This document shows, in pieces, positions 1 to 12,337 of a DNA stretch of 64,000 bases. Positions within the stretch are counted from its first letter, which is position 1, and every line of letters begins with the position of its first letter. Under the pieces are notes generated by a model. That model was given only the letters and a program-made list of their open reading frames with translations, was not told the origin of the DNA and made no database searches. Position numbers and translations under genes: made by a program. This DNA is from Porogramme epimiltina (Eukaryota; Basidiomycota; Agaricomycetes; Polyporales; Polyporaceae), in the NCBI GenBank assembly GCA_900155495.1, contig FTLJ01000739.1, positions 1 through 64,000 of the forward strand. Reading direction: 5' to 3'.

Positions 1-1720
1 GGCGTGGAGGGGGCGGGGGCGGGGTGCGCCTTAAGAGGGGCGGCACTGTAGGGCAATGGACACCGCGATCCGTCATCCCCGCGCGCGAATTGCATTGTTG
101 GTTTGCCGCGTCAGGAGGAGGCGATGGGCGGTGCAAGCGCATCCGCGAGCGCGGGAAGACCTGTCCATCTCTCCAGTGTCAAGCCCGCCACAGCAGCCAC
201 GGTCCAGGCCCTGCGCCGCGCACATACCCTTGTCTTGCTCTTGTGCTCGATCACTGTTGACTTAGTTTGGGAGGGCTCTACAGGCCTGCCACGACCGGAC
301 AAGCCCCTAAAGAGAGAAACCACGGCAGGCGTCCCTCTAGTTATCGCCACTGTCGGGGCGCGACTCCAGGTCCCACATGCTGTAAACTTCCTAAATTATC
401 GGGGGGGGCGGCAGTGGGAGCTGCGATCTGCTCCACAAGCGGGTCAAGTAGGAACGTCACGCGCATACTGCATACGAGGGCTGTGCGCTTACCGTACCGC
501 CATCGCGCGAAGGGCTTGCATCCTCAGGCCAAGCAAGGCCGGGCGGTAGCAGATGCAGAGGCTTTAGCAGTATTCGGTCCTAGATGGCGGTGCACAAATG
601 CAGTGGGGCTGATGCTAACTTTGATTTTGACCTGGGCGGCTCATACGGGCGCTACTTCTCACGCGAGCTTCGCGCGCCCAACGTCAACATCGTCTGCAAC
701 TGTGGTTCCGATGATGCGTCGGTGATATCTTGCTTCGAGCGCGACTCGAGTCAACGGCTTGGAGCTTAAGCACATTTAGCGGCCTCGAGGACGCCATGCT
801 TTGACACGCGCGTTGCCCTCGTACCCACGAGACCACGGAGCCTGAAGGGGTCAAACGTCAGTTTGGTACTCACAAGGACTAAAATATCCTACGATACCAA
901 CTTATACTCGGTAAGTTGAAGGAGCTAGAGGTTGTCATGTTGTGCAGGTCGGCCTCGAAGGAGAACACGAGGCACCGCCGGGATCTGTTTCCGTGGAGCG
1001 CGTAGTACGAGGAATGCTATTAGGTGACGATGAGTCCGCGCGGAGCAGCCGCCCACCCGCGTACACAGAAAGGGCACGCGTACTGTGAATCGAAACGTAA
1101 CACGGAACAACGGGGCAGGGAGGGGAAAACAGACAACACCGATAATGAGCAACCGTGATATCCAAGATCGACAACAGCAGAGGTAAGATAGCGAAGGGGC
1201 AACGAGGGTACTAGCGCGACGGATGACGCGGGGAGGGGCAGAGGGAGGGGATGGCACAGAGCAAATCTAAGTGGGCACAGCCAGAACATGGGTGAAGCAT
1301 AGAGAAACAGAGAGAGCCCATGCACTGCATGAATGTAAGGAAGGCAGGTAGAAACAGTAGAGATAGGGATACATCAAGAGTGGGAGGTCGCGCCGCGGTG
1401 AGGAAACATGGCCACGAGGGGCGCAGGTAGATAGGAGATAACTACGCGGGGTCGTCGGAGCGTGGTAAGTCTGGTGCGTCGCGAAGAAAAGGGAAAGAGA
1501 ACGTACAATCTAGTGTTACATTCCGAGAGGCCCGAGATTTGGTGTATGTCTTCTTGATGTTTACCACGCCTCAACATAGTGATGAGCCTGCAAGTGGAGA
1601 GTGGGGGTGAATAAGCGAACGGACACTGAGGACGCAGGATATTGCATACGGGGTCCATAGGTGCTGTTTTGAGGACGCTTGTGGCAGGTGAGATAGGAGA
1701 GGTCGTCTGGAGTTTGGGCG
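1..1720. other. No supported gene (left edge)
   Basis: Several short open frames exist on both strands, the longest 148 codons on the plus strand from 103 to 549. None shows a domain, a signal peptide followed by a coherent body, or a chain of exons joined by good splice sites. Their composition is Arg/Ala/Pro-rich, as expected from chance frames in GC-rich DNA. The part from about 1374 to 1720 is probably the 3' flank of the DUF6534 gene. Confidence 0.5.
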
Positions 1721-3499
1721 TCAGAGGTGACAACGGAGAATACAGATGAAGGGATCACATACCGCCTGCTCTGGATCGACGTGCACAGTCCGTTGAGTGA
1801 CCTTGCCCACCATAAGGAATGTGGGCACGGTCGTCGCTTCATTGTCAGTTCCGCGGCCACGGCTAACCCTTCGTGTGTTCAGCCTGGTAGACATCTATGA
1901 GTATATGCATGCAACCTCTACTTCTATTCAACTCACGCTGCGAGGAACGAGTTCGCATAAACTAAAAATATGGTGTGGTCAAAAGGAGGCTGGGTTACGC
2001 ATGTTATATATGGACGTACTTTTACTGAGCACGAAGTAGAAGCCCATGAAAATGAAGTTGTTTGGCATAAAGTTGTACTGCATAGCAACCGTGAGATAAT
2101 CTTAGAATCGATGCATCAAGTAATGGACTTACCAGAATCAGCGTCGTCAGACTGATCACACTGGTGATCAGGCCCGTGCTGAGCGCGTATAGCATGAGCG
2201 AGTTGACCGTAGTGTCATCTCTGCAACGCATTCGATCAGGCCGCCGCGATAGAACACAACAAGATAGGAAACCTACTTCCGGTGTCCTGTGCGAAGGCCG
2301 CCAAGGAAGTAGCACAGTGAAGCAGCGATGACAACGTCGGTCGCCATGCCCAGGCCCAGAGAGAGGGTGCCAATGAGCTTCACGTTGCCGATGTCACGGA
2401 GGCTCTCCAGGAGGAAACTGCAGATATGTCAGCACGTATGGGTGGTCAGTATAAGGGGAAACATACGCCTGGTAAGTGTAGACTGCGCATACGATTGTCA
2501 GATGAAACACCCGAGGGGATACGCAGATTTCCGGCTCACCACAAGCAACACCGAGTTCGCCGAAAGTGAGCAAGAGCTACAGGGATGGTGAGCTACAAGT
2601 TCGACGCGTGATGGGATATATCTCACAATGAGGCCCGTCACGGGTACGTTCATCTTGCTGACTTTATCCACACTAAGTAAAGAAGCGAGGCAAGCGAATT
2701 GACCAACACTCACAGCGCCATACGCGCATAGCGTAGTTTCTAACCACCGATTAAGCATAATGCGTTTAGTGGCCGTGCGTGGAATAGAACTCACACTTTG
2801 ACGATCGTCCCCGTCACCACCTAATTCCACCCGCTCTATCAGCACGAGCCAATCACGCCTCCCGAACAGAACTAAGCTTACTCCAAGTGTTATTTGTATC
2901 TGTTGAACAGCCGTGAGCGCCGCAGCAGTGCAACGATGTGATTGGAAACGTACGACAAGCGACCACACCGGTGGGGAGAGCAGCACGGTAGCAATGCCCC
3001 AGTTGCTGTACGCGCAAAACATCAGAGGGATCGACGTGAATGAAGGAGGCTATACGCACGTGATGAGGTAGGTGTAGACGGCGTGCGCGATGAGGGCTTG
3101 GTCCGCGAACTCGAGCGCCCTAATGACAGCGTTGGTCAACATCTTGCCTCGGTACCGAACGCGCGCGACGCGTACCATAGCGAAGCCACCTAGTAGCCGC
3201 GAGTAGCGAAATGTAAGCGAGGTGTTGAGTAGAGAGTGACAGCACGCGACGCGACGCACCAGGAGCTTGTAGAACGGCTTGTCGTGGGGGTACCTCTTGA
3301 AGTACGAGTACGTCTGCATGGTGAGGATGCCCAGGCAGCTGCGCACAGGGCAATAGAAGTCAGCGTGGGTGTATGCGGGAGATCTGCACGCGCAGCGGAC
3401 AGGACGCGGTCAAAGATGCAAGACGTACAGGCTGGAGGCAGCGAAGCCAGTGAAGGCGGCGCCAAACGTGTTGTCCTTGTTGACCGAGAACGACGACAT
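1721..3499 (-). CDS. DUF6534 multi-span membrane protein, about 8 exons
   Basis: This is a predicted seven-helix plasma-membrane or endomembrane protein of the Agaricomycete DUF6534 family, whose function is unknown. The start (MSSFSVNKDNTFGAAFTG) is at 3499 and exon 1 ends at 3429. Exon 2 begins at 3338 with LGILTMQTYSYFKRYPHDK. A later exon carries ADQALIAHAVYTYLIT. After two poorly resolved central exons comes a helix near 2300-2440 (LIGTLSLGLGMATDVVIA), then NSLMLYALSTGLITS. The family hallmark MPNNFIFMGFYFVLSK lies at about 2035-2090. Two small exons follow, reading YANSFLAALNTRR then a Gly/Thr-rich tail that ends at 1721. Every hallmark block is in the order the family requires. The central exons (2500-3050) are the least certain. 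A receptor-like or transporter-like role is often guessed for such proteins, but nothing here shows a ligand. Confidence 0.8.
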
Positions 3500-4158
3500 C
3501 TTGTCTCTTGCGGAGGCGGCAGGTGGGCGGTCAGGGTCGACGAAGAGCGAGAGCTGGGGGGGGGGGAGAGGCCGGGTCCGTCCGTCGCAGCGGAGTCGGC
3601 GGGACGAGGAGGGAGGCGAAATGAATGTGGGGGGCCCTCGGAGCACGCGATGGCAGGGCGGTGGATGGCGGAGGGAGAAAAGAGAGAGGGTGGCTCGCGG
3701 ACGCTGGCCGTCGTAGGTTCGGTCATGCAACGGCTGCTATGATGGGCCGGACGCCGTGTCGCGCGAGGAGTGCGCCCGGACGTCCGAGAGATGGAATCGG
3801 GCTCCATGTGGACACACAACTGCGAGTGTCGACCACGTCCCCGGCTCATCCTCTGCCCGGGCGCCCTGCCTTATCCGGCTGCCCCTTCATCATCCCATTC
3901 CGCTCGTCCTTCTGGCCCTTGCCCCTTATGGCATCCTCGCTGCAACGCAATCGGCGTCCCCGCAGGCACAACCCCTTGCCCGCCACCCGAGAGTGCGCCT
4001 TCGTCGCGTCGTGGCGCGCCGCCGCTGCGTCCCCGCCTCCTACGCCGCTCAGCCAGGGCCCAAGCATCGAACACCGCGCGCTCGTGCTTACCTCAATCTT
4101 CTCGCAAAATCCCGTGCGAACGCAAACAGCGCGGAGGTCGAGAAGGATCACTGCAATT
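3500..4158. other. Intergenic, 5' flank of DUF6534 gene and 3' flank of YEATS gene
   Basis: Long frames cross this stretch on both strands (for example plus strand 3625-4212 and minus strand 3190-3849). They are Arg/Pro/Ser-rich, overlap each other and lack family features. A run of nine G at 3550-3558 and pyrimidine-rich blocks suit promoter or untranslated sequence. No gene is supported. Confidence 0.5.
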
Positions 4159-7100
4159 TTACGCCTCTTCAGCGCCCTCTGCTTCTATCTTCATCTCTCC
4201 GCCCTCCGGTGATTCCAGCCCCGAGCCTCCCTCCCTCGCTTGGCCGCCCCATCCCCGCCGCGCCCCCGCGCCCGCTCGCGACGGGCCTAATTGCGCCCAG
4301 CCGCCCGCTGCGCCTCCGTCCGCCCGGCCCTCGTCCATGCGGTCCCGCGCGCCCGATGACGACGGCGACCAAGGCGCCGCCCCCGACAACCCAAAGCTTG
4401 AGCTTGAGCTTGTCCCTTGCAAACCTGTGCCGTCCCCCGCCCCCGCCTCCACACGTCGCGACGCACGCCGCTCCCCGAGCCCCGCGAGCAGCAACAGTAC
4501 CGCACTATCCCCCGCGCCCTCGCGCGCACCCCGCATGACGCCGGCAAGCACATGCGCCGGGGTCAGCGCGCGCCGCGCCGGGTGCGCGGCGGTCGTGCCA
4601 CCGCTCCCACCGCGCCGCGCCCGCTCGCGGCTGTGGCGTCCGGCCGCGGCCGTCGTCGTCATTGCTGCCCGCAATGCCGCCTCGTCTTGGCGCGCCACCT
4701 CCACTCCGCGCGCGATCATGCGGCGTGCCAGCGCGCGCACCGCGACCGCGAGCACGGCAGACGGCGCGAGGTGCTCCGCCGTCGCGCGCGCCGACGCGTT
4801 CGATAACGCCGCGGACACGCCGACGATGGGCTCTGACTCGCGCTGATGGGTGTGCGCGGGCTGCGGAGATGGTGGAGATGCGCGCGGGCGTTGCGGTTGC
4901 GGGGTGGGCATGGCATGGTCTGGGCCGCGATCGGGCATGCGCTCGGGGGCGTCGGCGCTCGTCCGCTGGAGAAACGATAGACCCGTCATCTTGTGGATGG
5001 CAACGACGACGCGAGGATCTGCGACGGCCACCGCGTCTGTCGCTACAATTGGACCCGACGCTGGAAGTAGATTGTCCGGGCGGGGAGCGAAGATCGCGGG
5101 GCAGAGATCATGCGGCGGCAATGAGCTCGGGGGTGAGGTGGATGCAGCCTTGGAGCTGTATTCGAGCAGCGCATCCACGTCGATCATGGGAGGCCAGGGT
5201 ATGTTGAGAGCGTCTTGGAAAGATGTGCAAACTTTACGCTCCTCCACGGAGCCGAAGACCGCCAAGCTCGAGGGGCGGGGATTAGAGCTTTCTTCCAAAG
5301 AAGAGAAGTGATGTGCCCGCTGCGCTCCACAAGCGCGGCAGAACCCTTCAGGGTCAGTAGATGAGTTTGACGCATCGCTTGTGGACACTTTCTCGCTTGA
5401 CGCCTTCTGTGGTTTAGAGGCACTCGATTGCGGGAAGAGGCCTTCATCCGTAAGCCAGTGAAAAATATCGACGGTGGATAGAGCAACAGGGTCGGAGTCG
5501 GGTGGCGTTAGTTCGATGTACGCGTTTCGCAGTGCCCTTGCTCGGCTCATCTAAGAATTATCTTAGCTTAAAGATATCTAACGCTAGCACGAAGATGAAA
5601 CGAACCTCAATAGCCTTCCGACGTCCGTAATTTAAATTCAGGAAATGGTCAGGTGATGTCACCACAGTATATGGAAGTAAAGGTGTCGTGCGACCTTTGA
5701 CATCTCGAATACATTTGTTAGCAACACCCAAACACGTCAACTTAACGAAAATGATACCTTTCATGGTCATGGGGAACCGCGGCAATAAAGCTCTCAACTT
5801 GGTGATATGCGCTGCGGCGCCCATGAGCACGCCATAAATACCGTACGTGCCATATGATAGCTTCGAACATACCAGGTTCTGCCTGAGAAACTTCAGCATG
5901 AGCGTCACTCGAGACATCGGCGGGGACTTCGGGGGCTTGGTCATCGTTCCAGGAAGGCACTTTAATGTCCTCACGAGGTGGAAGAAGTTCCGTGTGGCGG
6001 TCAAGTTCGACGTCGAAAACTTGCTCGTCTCCGAGGACGGCGCTGGAATGGTGCATCGGATCGAGCTGCACCCAAAGGATTCATGAGCTCTAAGTATTTG
6101 TGTAATCCAGAATTTCTAACCTCCACCCAGTGTTCTATCTCTGTTGGGGGATTTTGGGTGCCCGCCCAGGTCAATGTCAGACGGGCCAGAAATGGTTTGT
6201 CCGTCGTGCTAGTAATAACGAAGGGAGGCTCCTGAACGGTGATGGGTTCTAGGAGGGTATTTGGAGGCGGATCTGTTGCTGAAGAAACCGCGAACTTCCG
6301 TAACACCGACGAGATCGGGATACTCTGTGGAGGGTGTCAGGATGTGTAGCAGGATGACAAACGTAGAGGAAATAAGCGTACATATGAAGGCGATGTTACA
6401 GTTAACCTCCATCGATGTGAATGATCTTGGACTCCTGTTGGTCGCCGTCCTGATAAAGTTGCGAGGTAAGAAGTTTGGCATGCATCACATGAACATCACC
6501 GCTTACTCGGTGGCACGTAGAGGCTATAATCGGCTACTTGGATACGTGCAGTCATATGGAACCTCGTTCCCAATAAGCCAGGTGTGAGGCTAGACCGATC
6601 TTGCAAAGATGCGACGACGTCAGTGGAAGCTTCATGGTGAACTTGCTCGTCCATCTTCTCTTTCGCGGCGGTGGGAGGATGTTCAGGCAGTGGGGGGACT
6701 TCATCCAACTCCTTGCGCGCGACATTACGATGAGTGTATGGCTTGCGCCATGTTTTCTTACATTGTGGGATGAGACCGTCTAAAGAAAGTTCGATGTTGA
6801 CGTAGTCATCCTCGTCTCCGCGGACATTGATGCATCGTCTCTTGAACGTCTTTCCCAAGAATGGCGCTAAGGCGGGTGTATCTGCGTGAAGACCCAAAGT
6901 TCGGGTAACAAGCGCGCTTGGTTCGCTGGAAGGCGCAGAGGGGTGATCCTCCGATGGTTGGTTCGAGGAAGGGATCTCCGGTGCTTCGGTCGTCTCGGCC
7001 TTCATGATGACAGGCGGCGCTTGGTTGGCGAACGTAGGGAGGTTAGCCCGGCCACCCGCACCGACGGCGATCTCGAATAGCCTCTTCAGGCTAGGCAGGC

Positions 7101-7928
7101 TGATCCCAGCCAACTCCACTCCGTTCGCCACTACCCAGTCTCGCTCTGCGTCAGGCACCAGGACAGCACAGCTTTGCACACACTCGTCATGGCTCCCATA
7201 CTCCACTTGGTGTCGCAGACGGCAATGGTTCAGTAGTCCCTGTAAGTTGCTGAAATCTGAGCGGGAGCACTGGGCACATGCGAGTTTGGCGATCTCAGGG
7301 GGGGAGGTGGCGGTGTTGCGAATGAAAAGTAGTCGTTTCGGCGGGGGTGGGGGCGCACGCGCCAGGCCTCGGGTGCGAGAGGAGCGAGAGGAGGCGTGTG
7401 GAGGTGCAACAGGATCCGTATAGGAGGTAGGATGGAGAAGGGGTACGGCCGAGTCTTCAGGCGGTGCAGAAGGCTTGTCTTGGATGAGCCTGCTCTCTCT
7501 ATTGAAAATGAGATCGCATGGAGCTTCAATGGCTTCAAGAGCGTTCAACGATGCCGAGGTAAAATCCTCGGAGCCTGGGGTCACTGCACCTAAGACGCGT
7601 GTAGAGAAATATATCCAAGAGGCACTCACATGCACTTGTGTTCCCAATTAGTGAATCCCTCAACAACTGAGCCCAGCCGAGACGGGACTGCACAGTGTCC
7701 GCAAGACGTTGGCGTAGGGCAATTTCCAAGTCTATCTCCTCCAAGGCTACCTGTTGAAATGTAGGGACTTCATCTGGTACGACCGCAATGAGTTTGGGAG
7801 AAACATGAGTAGGATTTACGCATACATGAAAGTCTAGGGCGTTTCCTAGGTCTGCCTTTCCCTTCATCGAGATAGAATGTGTCGTCCTCCGAAGTCGCTG
7901 GCCTAAATGAAGGAGAATTGGATGTCAT
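4159..7928 (-). CDS. YEATS-domain protein, YEATS2-like, with putative C-terminal histone-fold region
   Basis: This is a chromatin reader of the YEATS family, which binds acylated lysines on histones. The start chosen is ATG at 7928 (MTSNSPSFRPATSEDDTF), because it is in frame with an acidic/basic N-terminus and joins to LEEIDLEIALRQRL. The next exon has a degenerate C2H2-like element (CAQC...GLLNHCRLRH, about 7180-7290). The YEATS core follows: ARIQVADYSLYVPP near 6510, then FVITSTTDKPFLARLTLTW near 6180 and EHWVELDPMHHSSAVLGDEQ near 6070. An exon reading RFPMTMK is followed by DVKGRTTPLLPYTVV and YGRRKAIE. The last intron (GT at about 5612, AG just before 5550) joins YGRRKAIE in frame to a 463-codon final exon. 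That exon has a CxxC pair (FCRACGA), an Ala/Pro-rich stretch and an Ala/Leu-rich helical part with LTPAHVLAGV. Human YEATS2 carries a C-terminal histone fold, so the same is inferred here. The final exon could be mistaken for a separate 463-residue gene; the splice argues against that. Confidence 0.75.
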
Positions 7929-8312
7929 GCAACTTGGGGATCCAATGTTAACGAAATTAGAGTGGTCGCTTGAGAGTTCGTGGTCGGCAGAGGTTTAGCG
8001 TACGAAAGGGCATGAGGCCTCGAATATTTTTCTGCTGAAGGCCGCGGCGGGAGAAGACGAAGATATGGGCGCTTGTTCACGGGCGTGACCGTGGGGGGAG
8101 TGACAGACACGCTACGTCACGCGTTACCTTGACGCGTCTGCCTTCCACGGTGCTGCCGCGTCTAGAGGCGGCTCCACTTGTCTCCCAGCCCTGTCTCCCG
8201 GCCCTGCATCCTAGCATCCGAGCGCTCGCCCCACCACTCCTCTGTCCAGAGACTATCCTTGCGAAGCGCAGACACACTTGCCATCTCTCGAAACGGACCA
8301 TAGCGTAGCGCG
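7929..8312. promoter_or_regulatory. Divergent promoter region, YEATS gene / FEN1
   Basis: These 384 bp separate two genes that read away from each other. An open frame on the minus strand (7925-8110) begins only with GTG, has an upstream in-frame stop and no ATG, so it was not added to the YEATS gene. No clear TATA box is seen, which is common for housekeeping promoters. The repeat-like cctgtctcccagccctgtc run near 8179-8200 is the only notable sequence. Confidence 0.5.
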
Positions 8313-10019
8313 ATGGGTATCAAGGGCCTCACCGCGCTCCTTGCCGAGCACTCTCCGAAGGCATTTCAGGCAAGTATGGTCATGTACCTTTCTCCTGCAC
8401 TGTTTTGCTCAATATGTAACTTCAGGAGCATGAAATCAAAACACTTTTTGGGCGCAAAGTAGCCATAGACGCGTCCATGTCGATATACCAGTTCCTCATC
8501 GCAGTGCGTCAAAAGGACGGAGAGTTGTTGACCAATGACGCGGGAGAGACAACTAGGTGGGTGCCAGTCACCATTCATACGCGTCCATTTGGTGTTCAAC
8601 CCACATCTCAGTCACCTTATGGGTTTCTTCTATCGGACAATTCGAATGGTGGAGAATGGGATCAAGCCTGCGTATGTGTTCGACGGAAAGCCGCCAGACC
8701 TCAAAGCCGGTGTAGTCAGTGTCCCTCCCATGCTTTCTAATCTACACCACCCATATCTCTGGCACAGCTGTCAAAACGTTTCGAAAAGAGAGAAGAGGCC
8801 AAGGAAGAAGGAGAGGAAGCCAAAGAAACTGGTAAGCCATCCTAATACCACCTTAAGTCCTCGCCCGCTGATTGTTGTTGTAGGTACCGCGGAAGACATG
8901 GACCGTTTCTCCCGTCGAACAGTAAAAGTTACTCGCGAGCACAATGAAGAATGCCGGAGACTGCTGGGCCTTATGGGCATCCCATTCGTAGTGGTCGGTA
9001 CTAAATGTAATTGAACGCCATGTTGTTCTAACTGGATCTTTAGGCACCTTCCGAAGCTGAAGCTCAATGTGCTGAATTGGCCCGCGGAGGCAAGGTCTAC
9101 GCCGCCGGCTCGGAGGATATGGACACGCTCACCTTTGGTTCCCCGATTCTCTACCGTCACCTAACGTTCTCCGAGGCCCGCAAGACACCCATTAGTGAAA
9201 TCAATCTCCAAAAAGCTATAGAAGGTCTCGAGATGGACATGTCACAATTCATCGACCTGTGCATCCTGCTGGGTTGTGACTACCTCGAACCTATCAAAGG
9301 TGTCGGTCCGAAATCCGCGCTCAAGCTTATCAGGGAGCACGGTACTTTGGCTAAGGTAATCGAGCACTTGAAGGAGAAGTACGTAAACCCAACTTCACAA
9401 ATGAGACATACTCATTCTCTATTTAGGGTTGCAGAGAAAGAAGAGGCCGCGGAGGAGGGCAAGAAAAAGAAAGGGGGCATCCATATCCCGGAAGAGTGGC
9501 CGTTCGAGGCTGCGAAAGAGCTCTTCTTGAAGCCCGATGTGACACCAGCGGATGAACTGGAGGTAAGTTCAATAAGCTTCATCTCGCATGAGTAATAGTT
9601 GATACGACGGCACTAGCTGGACTGGAAGAGTCCGGACATTGAGGGGCTCGTCGACTTCCTCGTCAAGGAAAAGGGGTTCAAGTGCGTGCCCCCTTTAACA
9701 TTCACTTGTATTCTTGTATCCATGCTCATTCTGCGAACAGCGAGGAACGTGTGAGAAAGGGGGCTGAGAAGCTGACCAAGTTCTTGAACGCGAAGCAGCA
9801 GGGCAGGCTTGATGGTTTCTTCACCGCCAAGCCTAAGACCTCTCCCAAGAAAGGGAAGGACGAGGAGAAGGGTAAGGGCAAGGGCAAGGGGACCAAGCGG
9901 AAGGTATGCTTTTACGTAGGCTCTCTATGCAAATAGTCCTCTTATTGTTATGACAGGCAGACGACAAGGAGAAGGACAAGAAGGACTCGGGAAGCAGCAA
10001 GAAGGCCAAGAAGAAATAG
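8313..10019 (+). CDS. RAD27: Flap endonuclease 1 (FEN1/Rad27)
   Basis: This structure-specific nuclease removes 5' flaps during Okazaki-fragment maturation and long-patch base excision repair in the nucleus. The start [18 protein letters not shown] keeps the invariant Gly2. Exons then encode [15 protein letters not shown] (first metal Asp), the arch entry [19 protein letters not shown] and [12 protein letters not shown]. After these come [12 protein letters not shown] with the two catalytic Glu, [13 protein letters not shown] with two metal Asp, and [19 protein letters not shown], which holds the last metal Asp and the helix-hairpin-helix. A PCNA-binding box (QGRLDGFF, Q-x-x-L-x-x-F-F) lies near 9800-9825. 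A Lys-rich tail that should act as a nuclear signal ends at the TAG at 10017-10019. About 8-9 exons. All catalytic residues are present, and nothing suggests damage. Confidence 0.96.
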
Positions 10020-10214
10020 AGTCTTTTGTCCAGTCTTCCTGAGTGTGTTCTGTTCCTGCTGTCCGCTTTGCTGTCTTGGAGCATGTCTTATCATATACTC
10101 TGTTCGTTTTGCATATTTCGCACTGTTGTATCACTAGCGTCGCACATAATGCATTATTCTCCATCTCAAGCATGTAAACAACCTTCAGCAGCTCTGCATA
10201 TGCGACATCCCAGA

Positions 10215-12337
10215 CTACTTCTTCGTATTTAGTTTTGATATCGCATTCCCACTCCTTACCCTCTTCTTCGGTTTTGTCCCATCCTTGCCCCCCTGGCCGC
10301 CCTTCCTGTCGCTCGTCCGCTTCCGCACGCGTTCACGGTCTGGCTGAGACTTCACGCCCTTCTCCGACAACGTCTTCGCACGTTTCTTCGCCATCCTGCG
10401 CGCGACACGGTCGGGGTCGGCTGCCTTCGCCCGCTTGCGTTCGTCCTTCGGTAGATGCGCGAGCTTTGCACCAAGCTCGGGGTTGCCTTTGGGTGTCTGC
10501 CTGGTGGCGGGTACGAGTCGGGGGGCGGGAGCGGGTCTTGATGGACCAGACTTAGCGTTCGAGGGCGTGGATGAGGGGCGCATAGGTTTAGATGCCCGAA
10601 GCTTGGGCCCGCCGGGGAGGGTCTTACAGCGCTGGACGCGGAGTTTGCGTTTGGCAAACTTCAGTTTGGTCTGTTCGAGCGCGAGGATCTCGTCGACGCA
10701 TTCACGTTCCTAAGAGGAGGATAAGACCCAGCGCATGACATGAGGAGAACGAGATACTTACCACGAACTGCACGTATGCGAAGCCTTTTCCGAGCTGCGT
10801 GTCCCTATCACGCACAATACGCACTCGACTGACCCATGTTCGCGAGTTCGCACCCTCCTCATCGCTCTCCTCGTCCTCTTCCTCGTCTTCCTCGTCGCTC
10901 TCCTCGCTCCCGTCTTCACGTTTCGATTTCGGCCCAGGTTCGCCTTTCTCCTCGCGCATCAACGTTTCGAAGAACGTCCTCAGGTCCTCTTCCTTGCTCG
11001 CAAAGTCCAAATTCCCCACGAACACCGTCGCCTTCGGGTCCCCGGCCATCGCCCTTTCCCCACCTCCGCTCCCGCCGGCGTTCCCGTCTGGTCGTGCGCC
11101 CTTCTTCACCACATCCACCCGCAATGTCCGGTTCATGAATGAGCTCCCATCGCCCTTCTCCGCACACAGCGCCGCGGCTTCATAAGGATCCATCACCGGC
11201 GCAGGCGGAGGCACGTTCGCGGGGCGTTTTGCGAGGGCGGCGGCGGACGGTGGGTGCGCGAAGACGACGTACGCGTTCACCGCGTCGACCTGCTCGTGGA
11301 TCTCGTGCTTGATAAACGCGATCCGTTTCTTCTCCTTCGGGGTCAGGAACTGCTTCGGGGGCGCCGCCGCGGCCTCGTCGTCTCCGCCCTTGCCATCCGC
11401 ACGCCAGGACGCCGCGCGCGAGCGATCGTGCTCACGGGGCTTGGACTTGGCTTTTGATTTCGACTTCGGGTCGTCCTCATCGTCCTTGGGAAGCTCTGTT
11501 GTGGGCTTCTTAAAGGCAACGGACCGGAAGCGAACGGACTCGATCTTAGCAGAGGGGACGAAAGAGAGCAGGTGTCGCTTGAGCTGCTTTTGGGCAGGCT
11601 GTGGAATAGGGAAAGGGCAAATAGATTGATACGAAGGTGTAGAGAACGAAAGATGAGGAGACATACCCTTGACTTTGTCACTTCTACGGCAACGTTTCCG
11701 ACAAACACCGTTCTGGCATCGCGCTGTTCTGCCGTCTCTTCAGTGGGGACGTGCTTAGTCTTCCCATGTCGGGAAGTAGTCGTAGAGGCATCGCCCTTAA
11801 GCAAAGACTCGTGCACCATTTGAGTGGGGTCTCCCTCTTCGTCTGAATCGCTGGCATCACCGTCGTCCGACCGAGTGTCCTCTGCATTCGACCCGTCTTC
11901 CTCTTCTTCTTCGTCAGAGCCTTCCGCACTAGCCTCGTCTTGAGAAGGGATAGGGGGACTTACAGCCCTCTTGGGAGGCTGCGAAGAAGTCGAAGCAGCT
12001 ACGCAAAACAATCTTCAGCTCAAACCCGAGCGAGCTGTCGGTGATAACGTACATGCAGCCTCAGACTTGGAACGTTTTGTCTTTACGTTCGGAACCTCAG
12101 TTGCTTTGCGCTTCTTGTCCGAGGTCGCTGCGGGGGTGTCCGTACTAGATATACGTGCGGTTGACGGTAGTGGTTGGTGTGCCTATTAGCCGTATAAACT
12201 TAGCAGGAGTGTCACCTGTTTCTATTAGACGGAAAACATACCGATGCCGTTGAACGGAAAATGTCATCCAAACCCTTGTCGATCGCCTTGTTTTTGCTCT
12301 TGTGAGACCCCGGAAGAAGGAAAGAGGACAAACTCAT
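10215..12337 (-). CDS. NOP12: NOP12/RBM34-like nucleolar RNA-binding protein
   Basis: This protein resembles yeast Nop12, a nucleolar factor for pre-25S rRNA processing, with two RNA-recognition motifs. The start MSLSSFLLPGSHKSKNKA at 12337 leads to LDDIFRSTASV. A long Asp/Glu-rich segment (about 11820-11960) follows. The first RRM begins RTVFVGNVAVEVTKS and continues after an intron as QLKRHLLSFVPSAKIESVRF, with a Lys/Asp-rich insertion before INAYVVFAHP-like sequence (here VNAYVVFAHP). The second RRM has KATVFVGNLDFASKEEDL (RNP2) and LGKGFAYVQFV (RNP1), interrupted by a second acidic stretch near 10860-10910. The C-terminal Lys/Arg-rich tail ends at 10215. It is convergent with FEN1, about 195 bp apart. 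Symbol by family resemblance. Confidence 0.88.

Noticed and set aside
3770..4846. 358-codon plus-strand frame
   Set aside because: It lies antisense to the final exon of the YEATS gene, is Arg/Pro/Ala-rich without domain content, and is explained by GC-rich coding DNA on the other strand.
7925..8110. Extra first exon for the YEATS gene (Pro-rich, starts at GTG)
   Set aside because: No ATG in frame and an upstream stop; the ATG at 7928 gives a clean start in the correct frame.
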